A stretch of DNA of 64,000 bases, taken from Ignavibacteria bacterium. GTDB taxonomy: Bacteria > Bacteroidota > Ignavibacteria > Kapaibacteriales > UBA2268. The DNA is taken from assembly GCA_012518115.1 (NCBI GenBank), contig JAAYTD010000029.1:1-64000 (forward strand), in the 5' to 3' direction. The translations under genes were made by a program, and so were the position numbers. This document shows, in pieces, positions 55,173 to 63,717 of the stretch (positions are counted from its first letter, which is position 1; every line of letters starts with the position of its first letter). The notes under the pieces were generated by a model that saw only the letters and a program-made list of their open reading frames with translations, ran no database searches and was not told the origin of the DNA.

Positions 55173-56858
55173 TTATTTGATTAATTTTTTATATCTAATT
55201 CTAGTCGGCTCAATATCTTTTCCTAATCGTTGGCGACGATTTTCAAGATAGTCCGTATATCCGCCTTCAAAGAAATATACTTGACTATCGCCTTCAAATG
55301 CGAGCATATGCGTAGCAACTCTATCTAAAAACCATCTATCGTGTGAAATGATAACTGCACAGCCTGCAAAATTTTCCAAACCTTCTTCGAGAGCTCGCAA
55401 CGTGTTTACATCAATATCGTTTGTCGGCTCGTCAAGTAGCAACACATTAGCTTCGCGTTTCAAAGTAAGTGCCAAATGCAATCTATTTCTTTCACCGCCA
55501 GAAAGAATACCACATTTTTTTTGTTGGTCAGCACCACTGAAATTAAATTTTGCTACATAAGAACGAGAACTAACACTACGCCCACCAACTGTTATATAGT
55601 CATGCCCGCCAGAAACTACTTCCCATACGTTTTTTTCGGGGTCAATTTCTGCATGTTGCTGATCAACATATCCTATTGAAACCGTTTCACCTATTTTAAA
55701 AGTACCTTCGTCTGGTTTTTCTAATCCCATAATCATTCGGAAAAGAGTAGTTTTTCCCGCTCCGTTTGGTCCTATTACGCCAACTATTCCCGCAGGTGGC
55801 AGATTAAAATTCAAATCATCAAAAAGTAATTTATCACCGAATGCTTTTTTTACATTTACTGCTTCAATTACGTTATTCCCAAGTCTAGGTCCATTTGGAA
55901 TAAAGAGCTCTAATTTTTCTTCTTTTTCTTTAACGTCTTGATTAAGTAAGTTTTCGTAAGCGCTTAATCTAGCTTTAGATTTAGCGTGGCGAGCTTTAGG
56001 CGACATTCTCACCCATTCCAACTCACGTTCTAATGTTTTTTGTCGCTTAGATTCACCTTTACTTTCTTGTTCTAATCTTTTAGCTTTTTGTTCAAGCCAA
56101 GAGCTATAATTGCCTTCCCAAGGAATACCTTCGCCACGATCTAACTCAAGTATCCAACCTGCAACATTATCAAGGAAATAGCGGTCGTGAGTGATAGCTA
56201 TAACTGTTCCTTTATATTGTTGCAAATGTTGCTCCAACCACGCTACAGAATCAGCATCTAAATGGTTTGTAGGCTCATCAAGTAAAAGAATGTCAGGTTC
56301 TGTAAGTAACAGTTTACATAGAGCTACACGGCGTCTTTCACCTCCCGAAAGATTTTTTATTATAGCATCATTTGGCGGACAACGTAAAGCATCCATAGCT
56401 CTATCGAGTTTGTTATCTAAGTTCCATGCATCTTTAGCTTCTAAAACATCTGTTAGAGCTCCTTGACGTTCTATAAGTTTGTTCATTTCTTCGTCGGTCA
56501 TCGGTTCCGCAAATTTAGCACTGATTTCATCATATTCATTTAGCAAATCAACTATTTCTTGCATTCCTTGTTGAATTTCTTCCCGCACGGTTAATGTATC
56601 GTCTAACACCGGTTCCTGTTCTAAAATACCTACAGAATATCCCGGAGACATAACTAGCTCGCCCTGAAAAGATTTTTCAATTCCTGCAATAATTTTAAGT
56701 AAAGTTGATTTTCCCGAACCATTAAGTCCGATAATACCGATTTTAGCACCATAATAAAAAGAAAGATAAATATCTTTCAAAACTTGTTTATGAGGTGGAA
56801 AAATTTTATTCACTCCAATTAGTGAAAAAATTATTTTTTTGTCGTCAACTGTAGCCAT
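55173..56858 (-). CDS. ettA: Energy-dependent translational throttle protein EttA (ABC-F)
   Basis: Ribosome-associated ABC-F ATPase that gates translation according to ATP/ADP. The 561-residue protein has two ABC domains, each with a Walker A (GLNGSGKSTLLK, GPNGAGKTTLFR) and a signature (LSGGERRRVALCKLLL, LSGGERNRLHLALTL). The EttA-type arm and linker (WVRMSPKARHAKSKARLSAYE) and terminal EPTRIRYKKL are present. A TATATTTG box lies about 40 nt upstream. Confidence 0.94.
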   Translation of the reverse strand: MATVDDKKIIFSLIGVNKIFPPHKQVLKDIYLSFYYGAKIGIIGLNGSGKSTLLKIIAGIEKSFQGELVMSPGYSVGILEQEPVLDDTLTVREEIQQGMQEIVDLLNEYDEISAKFAEPMTDEEMNKLIERQGALTDVLEAKDAWNLDNKLDRAMDALRCPPNDAIIKNLSGGERRRVALCKLLLTEPDILLLDEPTNHLDADSVAWLEQHLQQYKGTVIAITHDRYFLDNVAGWILELDRGEGIPWEGNYSSWLEQKAKRLEQESKGESKRQKTLERELEWVRMSPKARHAKSKARLSAYENLLNQDVKEKEEKLELFIPNGPRLGNNVIEAVNVKKAFGDKLLFDDLNFNLPPAGIVGVIGPNGAGKTTLFRMIMGLEKPDEGTFKIGETVSIGYVDQQHAEIDPEKNVWEVVSGGHDYITVGGRSVSSRSYVAKFNFSGADQQKKCGILSGGERNRLHLALTLKREANVLLLDEPTNDIDVNTLRALEEGLENFAGCAVIISHDRWFLDRVATHMLAFEGDSQVYFFEGGYTDYLENRRQRLGKDIEPTRIRYKKLIK

Positions 56859-56895
56859 ATTTCTCTCTATTTTTTTTAGTAATCAAAACTATTTG

Positions 56896-56903
56896 CAAAT
56901 ATA
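56896..56903 (-). promoter_or_regulatory. Candidate -7 promoter box of ettA-lspA
   Basis: TATATTTG on the reverse strand matches TAnnTTTG; no clear -33 box. Confidence 0.35.
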
Positions 56904-56985
56904 CAAAAAAAATCTACAACTTTCTAATTATTCTAAATTCTGCAGTTGAAAAAGCATTATTTTTAATAAATTCTCTGCTTATATT

Positions 56986-57081
56986 GTCTGAACTATGATT
57001 TTTGTGATTAGTGTGATTTTGAGATATTTTTAAAATTCCCCTTTGGAACGAAAGGGTAGCAAACGAAGTTTACAGGGTATT
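56986..57081 (+). repeat. Interspersed repeat copy E
   Basis: It starts with GTCTGAACTATGATTTTTG, continues through the GTGATT phrase and the core hairpin CCCCTTTggaaCGAAAGGG, and ends near AATACCATTTTGAAT, a degraded version of the terminal sequence. It fills a third of the 303-bp gap upstream of ettA. Confidence 0.75.
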
Positions 57082-57103
57082 TAATACCATTTTGAATAAC
57101 AAT

Positions 57104-57141
57104 AAAAAAAGCAAGAGACAACAAGCCCTTGCTTTTTTTAT
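57104..57141 (-). terminator. Intrinsic terminator of the fibronectin-like gene
   Basis: AAAAAAAGCAAG / CTTGCTTTTTTT with a 12-nt loop, 20 nt past the stop codon at 57162. The GC part of the stem is only 5 bp. Confidence 0.7.
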
Positions 57142-57161
57142 TTTACGTTCAACAAAATGTA

Positions 57162-60100
57162 TTATTTTGCAACAACAAATTGTGTAGCTGCAATCATTTT
57201 ACCATTATAATTCACATAACAGAAATAAGTTCCGTTACTATAGTTAGTAAGATCTAAGTTAATCATTGTGCTACCTTCATAAGAACCTACAATTTGTTTA
57301 ACTCTTGCTCCAGCTTCATTTACGATAACAATTTCTGCATTTTCAAGATGTTTCAAAGTTGTGAAGTTCAATGAAACAGTAGAAACTGCTGGAACAGGCA
57401 ATACTTTAAGTCCATCTATCAAAGTAATATCAAAAATTGAAAGTACATTTGAAGTTGTGAATGTCCATACATTTGACCATTCAGCAGCTCCAGCTTCATT
57501 TACAGCACATACACGCCAATAATAAGTCTTACTTGTATCAAGATAACGTAAAGTTGGGTAACGCGTACCTACTGTTTTTGATACATTAATCGCACATTTA
57601 TCGAAATTCTTATCTGTTGATACTTGCAACCTATAATATTCAGTATTTTCAGTTGGTAACCATTCTAAAGTTATTTCATCCCATACTAAATTTTGTGTTC
57701 CATCAGCTGGTAATTTAAGTTCAACTTTATCTTCTGGAATTGATTTTATTGTTCTAAATGACCAGATAGAGCTCCATTGACTTGTTGCCTCATAAGTTTC
57801 ACCATCGATTGTTTTTTCATTTATCGCACATACACGCCAATAATAAGTTTGATAGTTCTCTAATGGAGTTTCAATTTTATAGCTAGTGTCAATCAAGTTC
57901 TCAATTGCAACAACATCTTCTTCAAAATTAAGATCCTTAGAATACTCTAACTTATATTTAGTTGTAAATGCTCTCTTATGCCATCTAAGTTCTAATGTAA
58001 TTGGAGCCTTATACATTGAATTGTATGGTTCAATAAGAATAGGTGCATCTGGTAATTGCAAGCCTGTTGTAAATGAGAAAGTTTCCGACCATTCACTTAA
58101 AGTTTCCTTATTTGTAGCTCTTACTCGCCAATAATAAGTAGTATGTTCTTTTAAATATGTTTTTCTATATTGATTTTCTGTAACCCTTATTACTGTTTCA
58201 ACTTCTTCAGTGAAGTCAGCGTCTAAAGCAATTTGGAAATCATATAAAGTTGCATTAACTACATTTTCCCATTTGAAGTCTGCTACAGTATATTTTAGTG
58301 TATCATTATTTATAGGTAAAGTCAAAATAGGTGCCGCCAATTTTGTTCTGAAAGAATATACTTCTGAAAAATCACTTGGACATTCTGTATTGCTTTCATC
58401 TGTAACAGAAACTCGCCAAAAGTATTGTTTATTATTTGCTCCTAAAATCAAAGTAACATGATCTGCTCTTAATACTGTATCTATTAGTATTTCACTAAAA
58501 TCTTCCACTTCTGATACTTGCAAATTATATTCTGAATTGTTGCGGTAACTCCATTTAAATTCAACATCAGAAGGAACAGAAGTAGCATTGTTCTCAGGCG
58601 CCAATAAACTAGGCGGAGCTACTGCTGTACGAAATTCTGCAATTTCCGACCAAAAGCTATCGTTTAAAGAATCTAAAGCTTTTATTTTCCAGAAATACTT
58701 AGTTTCATAATTAGGTATATTAACTAAAATTGAATCAATATTTTTATCAACTACAACTGAATCATATTTAACAAATCTACTATCTGTTGAAAAATAAATC
58801 AAATAAGATAAAGCATCGGCTGATTTTTCCCATTTAAACTCTTTATTATTATTTCTAAAGCAAGTTTCTGAAATTGTTGGATAAAGGATTTTAGGTGTAT
58901 TATACGGCGTTTTAAATTGCCAAATTAAGCTCCAACCAGCTTCACAATTTCCTTCAATTATCTTAACTCGCCAAAAAATTGACTTGTTTGTAATATCAGG
59001 TATATTTAAATCAAATGTATAATGCAATTCGCTTGTTTCCTCCGATAAAATTATATCGCTTTCATTAAACTCATCAGTATAAGAAAGTTGAACTAAGTAT
59101 GTATAGTTAGCAACTGGATTATCATGATTCCAAGATAACTCTATTTCATTGTTACTAGTTAATGCTTCTGAGCCTTTCGCATTATTAGGAGGGGTTAGCA
59201 AAGTTACAGGTTCAGGACGTGTTGTAAACTCTCTTACTTCTGAATATTCGGATTCACATTGAGTTGAAGTATCGATAGCTTTAACTCTCCAATAGTATTT
59301 ATGATTAAATTCAGACAAAAAACCCTGTACACTATCTGCGTATGATTCAAAACTTCTAGTTATTGTTCGGAAATTAGCTGAATCTGAAACATCAACTACA
59401 TATTTATGTTTTGACCCATCAGGTTTAGTCCACCTAAACATCGGTGTAACAGAAACACAAGTATTTCCATCTTCTATTGAAAAATTTGAATATAAAGGAA
59501 TTGCAGGTGAATTAATCATAACTAAGTTAAGCACATTTGACCACTGACTTACACAATTAGCATAAGACGAAACAGCACGAACACGAAAATATAAATTTTC
59601 ATCTACAGGTAAGTCAATAAACCTACAAGATGATGTTTCTGTTGTAATAGTAAACAACGCAGTAGAAAAGTCAGAACGTTCGGATACCACTACTTCAAAT
59701 TTATAATAACCCTGACCATCATATTCCCAAGTTAACTCACATGATCCATCAGAAGTACAATAAGTACCAGCTGTAGTTTCTATATTTGGCAATAAATCCG
59801 GCTCTAATGCTGTATTAAAAATGTTAATAGCAGTGTCTGCAGTAATGGCTGTATTTACATAATTCGTTATAATACGCCAAGAATATTTTCTTGCAGGTAA
59901 TAATTCTTTGTCATAAGCTAAAACAGTTGAAGCTAATTGAATTTCATAAACCTTACTCGGAGTTTGAATACCCTCCTCATAAATTTCTAATTTATAATTA
60001 GCTACTGGCTCTGTACCAGCATATGACCAAGAGAAATGAACTGGATGTCTTACATCTACACAATCTGAACCATCAGCGGGTTCTAGTAGATTTGTTGTCG

Positions 60101-60164
60101 CATTTAAGTTAAACGACATGGCTAATAACAAGATTAAACTTGTAAAAATTTTTTTGTATATCAT
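57162..60164 (-). CDS. Large secreted protein with about nine fibronectin-type repeats and T9SS sorting domain
   Basis: The 1000-residue protein has a signal peptide (FTSLILLLAMSFNLNA). About nine repeats of roughly 100 residues follow, each closing with a strand like TYYWRVRATNKETLSEWSETFSFTT, the fibronectin-III-like pattern common in Bacteroidota surface proteins. The final 75 residues are a T9SS type A domain (LKVLPVPAVSTVSLNF, IVIVNEAGARVKQI, YSNGTYFCYVNYNGK). It is probably a surface adhesin or scaffold; no catalytic domain is visible. It is a single gene with its own promoter box and terminator. Confidence 0.8.
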   Translation of the reverse strand: MIYKKIFTSLILLLAMSFNLNATTNLLEPADGSDCVDVRHPVHFSWSYAGTEPVANYKLEIYEEGIQTPSKVYEIQLASTVLAYDKELLPARKYSWRIITNYVNTAITADTAINIFNTALEPDLLPNIETTAGTYCTSDGSCELTWEYDGQGYYKFEVVVSERSDFSTALFTITTETSSCRFIDLPVDENLYFRVRAVSSYANCVSQWSNVLNLVMINSPAIPLYSNFSIEDGNTCVSVTPMFRWTKPDGSKHKYVVDVSDSANFRTITRSFESYADSVQGFLSEFNHKYYWRVKAIDTSTQCESEYSEVREFTTRPEPVTLLTPPNNAKGSEALTSNNEIELSWNHDNPVANYTYLVQLSYTDEFNESDIILSEETSELHYTFDLNIPDITNKSIFWRVKIIEGNCEAGWSLIWQFKTPYNTPKILYPTISETCFRNNNKEFKWEKSADALSYLIYFSTDSRFVKYDSVVVDKNIDSILVNIPNYETKYFWKIKALDSLNDSFWSEIAEFRTAVAPPSLLAPENNATSVPSDVEFKWSYRNNSEYNLQVSEVEDFSEILIDTVLRADHVTLILGANNKQYFWRVSVTDESNTECPSDFSEVYSFRTKLAAPILTLPINNDTLKYTVADFKWENVVNATLYDFQIALDADFTEEVETVIRVTENQYRKTYLKEHTTYYWRVRATNKETLSEWSETFSFTTGLQLPDAPILIEPYNSMYKAPITLELRWHKRAFTTKYKLEYSKDLNFEEDVVAIENLIDTSYKIETPLENYQTYYWRVCAINEKTIDGETYEATSQWSSIWSFRTIKSIPEDKVELKLPADGTQNLVWDEITLEWLPTENTEYYRLQVSTDKNFDKCAINVSKTVGTRYPTLRYLDTSKTYYWRVCAVNEAGAAEWSNVWTFTTSNVLSIFDITLIDGLKVLPVPAVSTVSLNFTTLKHLENAEIVIVNEAGARVKQIVGSYEGSTMINLDLTNYSNGTYFCYVNYNGKMIAATQFVVAK

Positions 60165-60214
60165 AATGAATTTATAATAAAAAGTAAAACATAATATTCT
60201 AATTTGAATAATTA

Positions 60215-60222
60215 CAAATATA
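60215..60222 (-). promoter_or_regulatory. Candidate -7 promoter box of the fibronectin-like gene
   Basis: TATATTTG on the reverse strand, about 50 nt before the ATG; -33 box not evident. Confidence 0.35.
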
Positions 60223-60404
60223 AATAAATTATTTCATATTATTTATAACGAGATATATTTTTTTCTTCGTTTTGCATAACATAAATAATATATTTACAAA
60301 TAACATGCCATTTTTATAAACTAAAAGCAAAATTTATTGTTTAATATCAAACTTTTTATAAAAATAAAAAATATGTAAATAATTGTTGACGATTATAGCA
60401 TTTA

Positions 60405-61403
60405 TTATAGTTTTTCTGCTACACGCATTTTTGCACTACGCGCTCGTGGATTACGTAATATCTCTTTTTCGCTTGGAACAATCGGTTTTTTAGTCAAAAT
60501 TTCCAAGTTTGGCACGTCATTTGATAGTGTTTCTATGTACTTATTTATCTTGGTCTTCCGAGCATTTGCCTTGAATATTTGTTTTACAACTCTATCTTCA
60601 AGAGAATGATAGGAAATAACGACTATTCGACCTGAAGTAGTTAGCACACTTATAATATCAGTTAGAGTTTTGGTTAAAACATCAATTTCTTGATTAACCT
60701 CTATTCTAATCGCTTGGAAGACCCTAGATAATGTTTTGAAATGTTGAGAGCTTGGCGTAATTTCTTCAATTATTTTACGCAAATCAAAAGTTGTATTAAA
60801 CGGTTGGATATTTCGCATTTCTACAATGCGTTTAGCTATGGAACGACTACGTGGCTCCTCGCCATAAGTATAAAGAATTGTTGAAATTGCTTCTTCTGAA
60901 TAAGTGTTGAGTATCTCGCGAGCAGTTATTCCATTTTCACCAAAACGCATATCAAGCGGTGAATCAACGCGATAACTTATACCACGCTGATCGGTATCTA
61001 ACTGCTGCGACGAAACGCCCAAATCCAACAGAATACCTGCTGGATTTATTCCTCTTTGTTGGCAAATGCTGCTTGCCTCTGAAAATGAAGTGTTAAACAG
61101 TACAAGCCTCGGCGGTAAAGAATTTATCTCTTCCTCAAATAAAGTTTGTGCCCGCAAAATAGCAGCTACATCCTTGTCGAATGCAAATAAATTTCCCCCA
61201 GAATCAAATCTTTGCATTATTACGCGTGCATGCCCTCCACCACCGAGCGTACCGTCTATATAAGTACCTTCTCTGTCAGTAACTAAAAAATCTACCGCCT
61301 CCTCTAATAAAACAGGAGAATGATAATCGTAGTCCCCCAACTGCGATTTGTCAATTCTTAACTTAGATGAAGCTGATTTTCTTCTACTCTTTCGTGCTGA
61401 CAT
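60405..61403 (-). CDS. rsmH: 16S rRNA (cytosine1402-N4)-methyltransferase RsmH
   Basis: Methylates C1402 in the ribosomal decoding centre. The 332-residue protein has the SAM loop DGTLGGGGHARVIM, DLGVSSQQLDTDQRGISYR, LDMRF, and the C-terminal VVISYHSLEDRVVK signature. The first 20 residues are a basic extension (MSARKSRRKSASSK). It overlaps mraZ by 20 nt. No ftsL, ftsI or mur genes follow, so the usual cell-division cluster is broken after rsmH. Confidence 0.96.
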   Translation of the reverse strand: MSARKSRRKSASSKLRIDKSQLGDYDYHSPVLLEEAVDFLVTDREGTYIDGTLGGGGHARVIMQRFDSGGNLFAFDKDVAAILRAQTLFEEEINSLPPRLVLFNTSFSEASSICQQRGINPAGILLDLGVSSQQLDTDQRGISYRVDSPLDMRFGENGITAREILNTYSEEAISTILYTYGEEPRSRSIAKRIVEMRNIQPFNTTFDLRKIIEEITPSSQHFKTLSRVFQAIRIEVNQEIDVLTKTLTDIISVLTTSGRIVVISYHSLEDRVVKQIFKANARKTKINKYIETLSNDVPNLEILTKKPIVPSEKEILRNPRARSAKMRVAEKL

Positions 61404-61854
61404 TTTCTGGCTTGACCATTACTTTTGAAGCAATGCTTTCAAAAGATTCATCACAACTATTCATATATTCATCATAAGTAGCAGGATCCCAAAATTCAAT
61501 ATGATCTAAAATGCCAACTATAGTAACTTTACTTTCTATTCCCGCCCAATCAAGCAAATCTTTAGGGAGAGTTATCCGCTGCTGCGAATCTAAGGTTACA
61601 TCTTCACTGCATTCTAACATGCGACGCAAAAATTGACGATTTTGAGCATCATATTGATTGAGTTCCTCTAAACTTTTCTTATGCTTCTCTTCCCACTCAT
61701 TTATAGGATAAGCAAAGATACATTTGTCCAACCCGCGAGTAACGACAAAAGTATTCTCCGCTAACTCCGGAATACTTTTACGCATCTTCGCAGGTAAGCT
61801 CACACGACCTTTATTGTCAAGTGAAAACGTCTCTTTGCCTTTAAATGAAGCCAT
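61384..61854 (-). CDS. mraZ: Transcriptional regulator MraZ
   Basis: AbrB-like DNA-binding regulator that controls the division and cell wall cluster. The 156-residue protein carries two swapped-hairpin motifs: FSLDNKGRVSLPAKMR (N-terminal) and VTLDSQQRITLPKDLL. It is first in the mraZ-rsmH unit. Its upstream region has TGGG boxes spaced at 10-bp intervals overlapping a well-formed promoter, which suggests autoregulation. Confidence 0.95.
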   Translation of the reverse strand: MASFKGKETFSLDNKGRVSLPAKMRKSIPELAENTFVVTRGLDKCIFAYPINEWEEKHKKSLEELNQYDAQNRQFLRRMLECSEDVTLDSQQRITLPKDLLDWAGIESKVTIVGILDHIEFWDPATYDEYMNSCDESFESIASKVMVKPENVSTKE

Positions 61855-61914
61855 AAAATTAATCTAAATTCTACTCTGATAAATATATTTTATAATGAAA
61901 ATGAAAATTTTTAT

Positions 61915-61969
61915 CCCATTTTCACCCATTTTCATACACAAAAATACATATTTTCCCATTAAATACAAA
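61915..61969 (-). promoter_or_regulatory. mraZ promoter with overlapping MraZ-type boxes
   Basis: Reverse strand: TTTG (61969-61966), a 19-nt spacer, then TATTTTTG (61946-61939), a full match to the Bacteroidota promoter. TGGG boxes lie at 61958-61955 (inside the spacer), 61928-61925 and 61918-61915 (just downstream of the -7 box). The last two are exactly 10 bp apart (TGGGT GAAAA TGGGA), and the third is in the same 10-bp phase. This fits the known MraZ operator pattern of phased TGGGN repeats. Confidence 0.75.
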
Positions 61970-62099
61970 ATAAATTCCATTTTTATTGCAAAATTTTATA
62001 AAAATGTTGAAAATTTCTAACAAAAACAGAAATTAACGCTAAAAACACAATAAAATATGTTTTTTCATTTTCCCTTTTTTAAAATTTTTTTTATTCAGA

Positions 62100-62131
62100 T
62101 TTGGTTGTTTTTTAAAAAAATCTTATATTTA
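62100..62131 (+). promoter_or_regulatory. Candidate promoter of the 62252-63271 gene
   Basis: TTTG (62100-62103), a 20-nt spacer, then TATATTTA (62124-62131), one mismatch to TAnnTTTG. It implies a leader of about 110 nt. Confidence 0.4.
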
Positions 62132-62251
62132 ATATATTTAATACTATCATTTAATTTTAGATAGTTATAATTTAATTTTTGTCAAAATTGATTGACAAAG
62201 ACAAAAAATACAGGAAAAAATAATTTTTAAAATAATATCGGAAGGTGGATT

Positions 62252-63271
62252 ATGAATTCAGTAAGGAACTTAAAAAGAAACAGTTTATTAGTAGTTGCAT
62301 TTTTTATTGCAACATTTTTTACTTTTGCTACAACTAATTATGAAGCAAAAGCAAAAGTAGATTTTTCTCATACAGCCAAAGTAGATGGTATTGCTTATCA
62401 ACATTATCGTAATACTGATGATGTAACAGGAGTATTGTCTTTATTTACAGTATGGTTAGATTCAAACGGTAATTTACAGCGTAAAGATGGCTGGCTTTAT
62501 CCAAATACTAATAGTTTCTCTATAAACACAGAGAACTATGGGCAAGAATTGTTCAAAAATTTCAAGGGAATAGATACCAGTACTTGTGAGCCTGTTATTA
62601 CTCTGCCAGTTCCAAATATAAATATAAGTAAGGAAGATTGGCAAGGGTTTTACAAAAATTTCAAGGGAATAGACACTATTAATGTTAGTACAGCTCATCC
62701 TGTTATTACTCTGCCAGATTTGAACATAAGTAAAGAAGACTATGAAAAAACAAAGGAAGAACTCCAAAAACTTTTCAAAAACTTAGATACAAGCAATACC
62801 ATTAATCGCAGACACAAAAAATATTTTTCACCAAAACTGCTCACAATACCAAATACAAGCAAGAACAATTATTCAAAAATCGAAAAAGATTGTCAAAAAC
62901 TACTTAAGCAGCTAGAAACTATAGAGAAAGATTATTCAAAGTTAGAGAACGAATATTTAAAAATAGAAAAAGATTTACAAAAGCTTCTCAAACAGTTAGA
63001 AACAATAAAAAATTTTGTTGTACATACCAACGAAAACGAACTAATTATTTCAAATTCTAAAAAAGGTACTGTAAGCATTACAGACATACGAACAGGAAAT
63101 ATCATACTAAAAGATATTGAGGTTTCTTCTACGCCTGTAAGAGTTAAGCTACCTGCAGGAGTTGATACAAAAAGTGCTTATTCCATAACATTTACAGATG
63201 CAGAAACAGGAGCACAAACAACAGTTATTTCATTTCCTACTCCAGAAAACATAGAATTTCAAAAGAAATAA
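62252..63271 (+). CDS. Exported protein with internal duplications, function unknown
   Basis: The 339-residue protein has a basic N-terminus and signal segment (LLVVAFFIATFFTFATT), preceded by an AGGTGG ribosome site. Two units of about 36 residues are nearly duplicated (KNFKGIDT ... PVITLP ... NISKED). A coiled-coil part then repeats KIEKDxQKLLKQLETI twice with a short spacer. The C-terminal 85 residues are beta-rich (ELIISNSKKGTVSITDIRTGNIIL) and resemble, weakly, a T9SS-type sorting or Ig-like domain. No family recognised. Confidence 0.6.
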   Translation: MNSVRNLKRNSLLVVAFFIATFFTFATTNYEAKAKVDFSHTAKVDGIAYQHYRNTDDVTGVLSLFTVWLDSNGNLQRKDGWLYPNTNSFSINTENYGQELFKNFKGIDTSTCEPVITLPVPNINISKEDWQGFYKNFKGIDTINVSTAHPVITLPDLNISKEDYEKTKEELQKLFKNLDTSNTINRRHKKYFSPKLLTIPNTSKNNYSKIEKDCQKLLKQLETIEKDYSKLENEYLKIEKDLQKLLKQLETIKNFVVHTNENELIISNSKKGTVSITDIRTGNIILKDIEVSSTPVRVKLPAGVDTKSAYSITFTDAETGAQTTVISFPTPENIEFQKK

Positions 63272-63334
63272 CAATAGAAAAATTCTTTTCAAACAGTAAT
63301 TTTATCTGAGCTAAATATAAACAATTAGATTTTG

Positions 63335-63367
63335 ACTTCCACTCATTTTTAAGTGGAAGTTTTTTTT
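63335..63367 (+). terminator. Intrinsic terminator after the 62252-63271 gene
   Basis: Perfect 9-bp stem ACTTCCACT / AGTGGAAGT (63335-63343 with 63352-63360), 8-nt loop, then a T-run. Confidence 0.88.
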
Positions 63368-63394
63368 ATAAAACTATAAAATAAGATACTTTAT

Positions 63395-63426
63395 ATTGAA
63401 GTTTTTTATTTTTTTTTGTATATTTG
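63395..63426 (+). promoter_or_regulatory. Candidate promoter of the 63466 operon
   Basis: ATTG (63395-63398), a 20-nt spacer, then TATATTTG (63419-63426), full -7 match, about 40 nt before the ATG. Confidence 0.45.
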
Positions 63427-63465
63427 CAATTATCCAAATAATAGTTAATTATATTTTATAAAAAA

Positions 63466-63717
63466 ATGTATCTTCACATTATAAATTATGCAGTTCGAAT
63501 TATAATTATTATTCTTGGTATCATTATGGTTAGCGGAATTATAACGCCACCAAGAGAAAATGCAGAATTTTTTACCATTATGGGCGTTGTATTTATTCTA
63601 TTCGGGCTTTATCGTTTAGTTTTATACAGATTTAAATCGCAAAGATATGATTTTTCTTCGGGCAATATAATTAGTAAAGATGATGAAGATAAGGAGGAAG
63701 AAAATGACAAACAATAA
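63466..63717 (+). CDS. Small membrane protein with two helices
   Basis: The 83-residue protein has two transmembrane helices (YAVRIIIIILGIIMVSGII and FFTIMGVVFILFGLYRLVLY). They are followed by a polar, acidic tail (ISKDDEDKEEENDKQ). No family recognised. The 3' end overlaps the next gene's start by 14 nt, and the tail sequence AAGGAGG serves as that gene's ribosome site, so the two are coupled. Confidence 0.7.
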   Translation: MYLHIINYAVRIIIIILGIIMVSGIITPPRENAEFFTIMGVVFILFGLYRLVLYRFKSQRYDFSSGNIISKDDEDKEEENDKQ

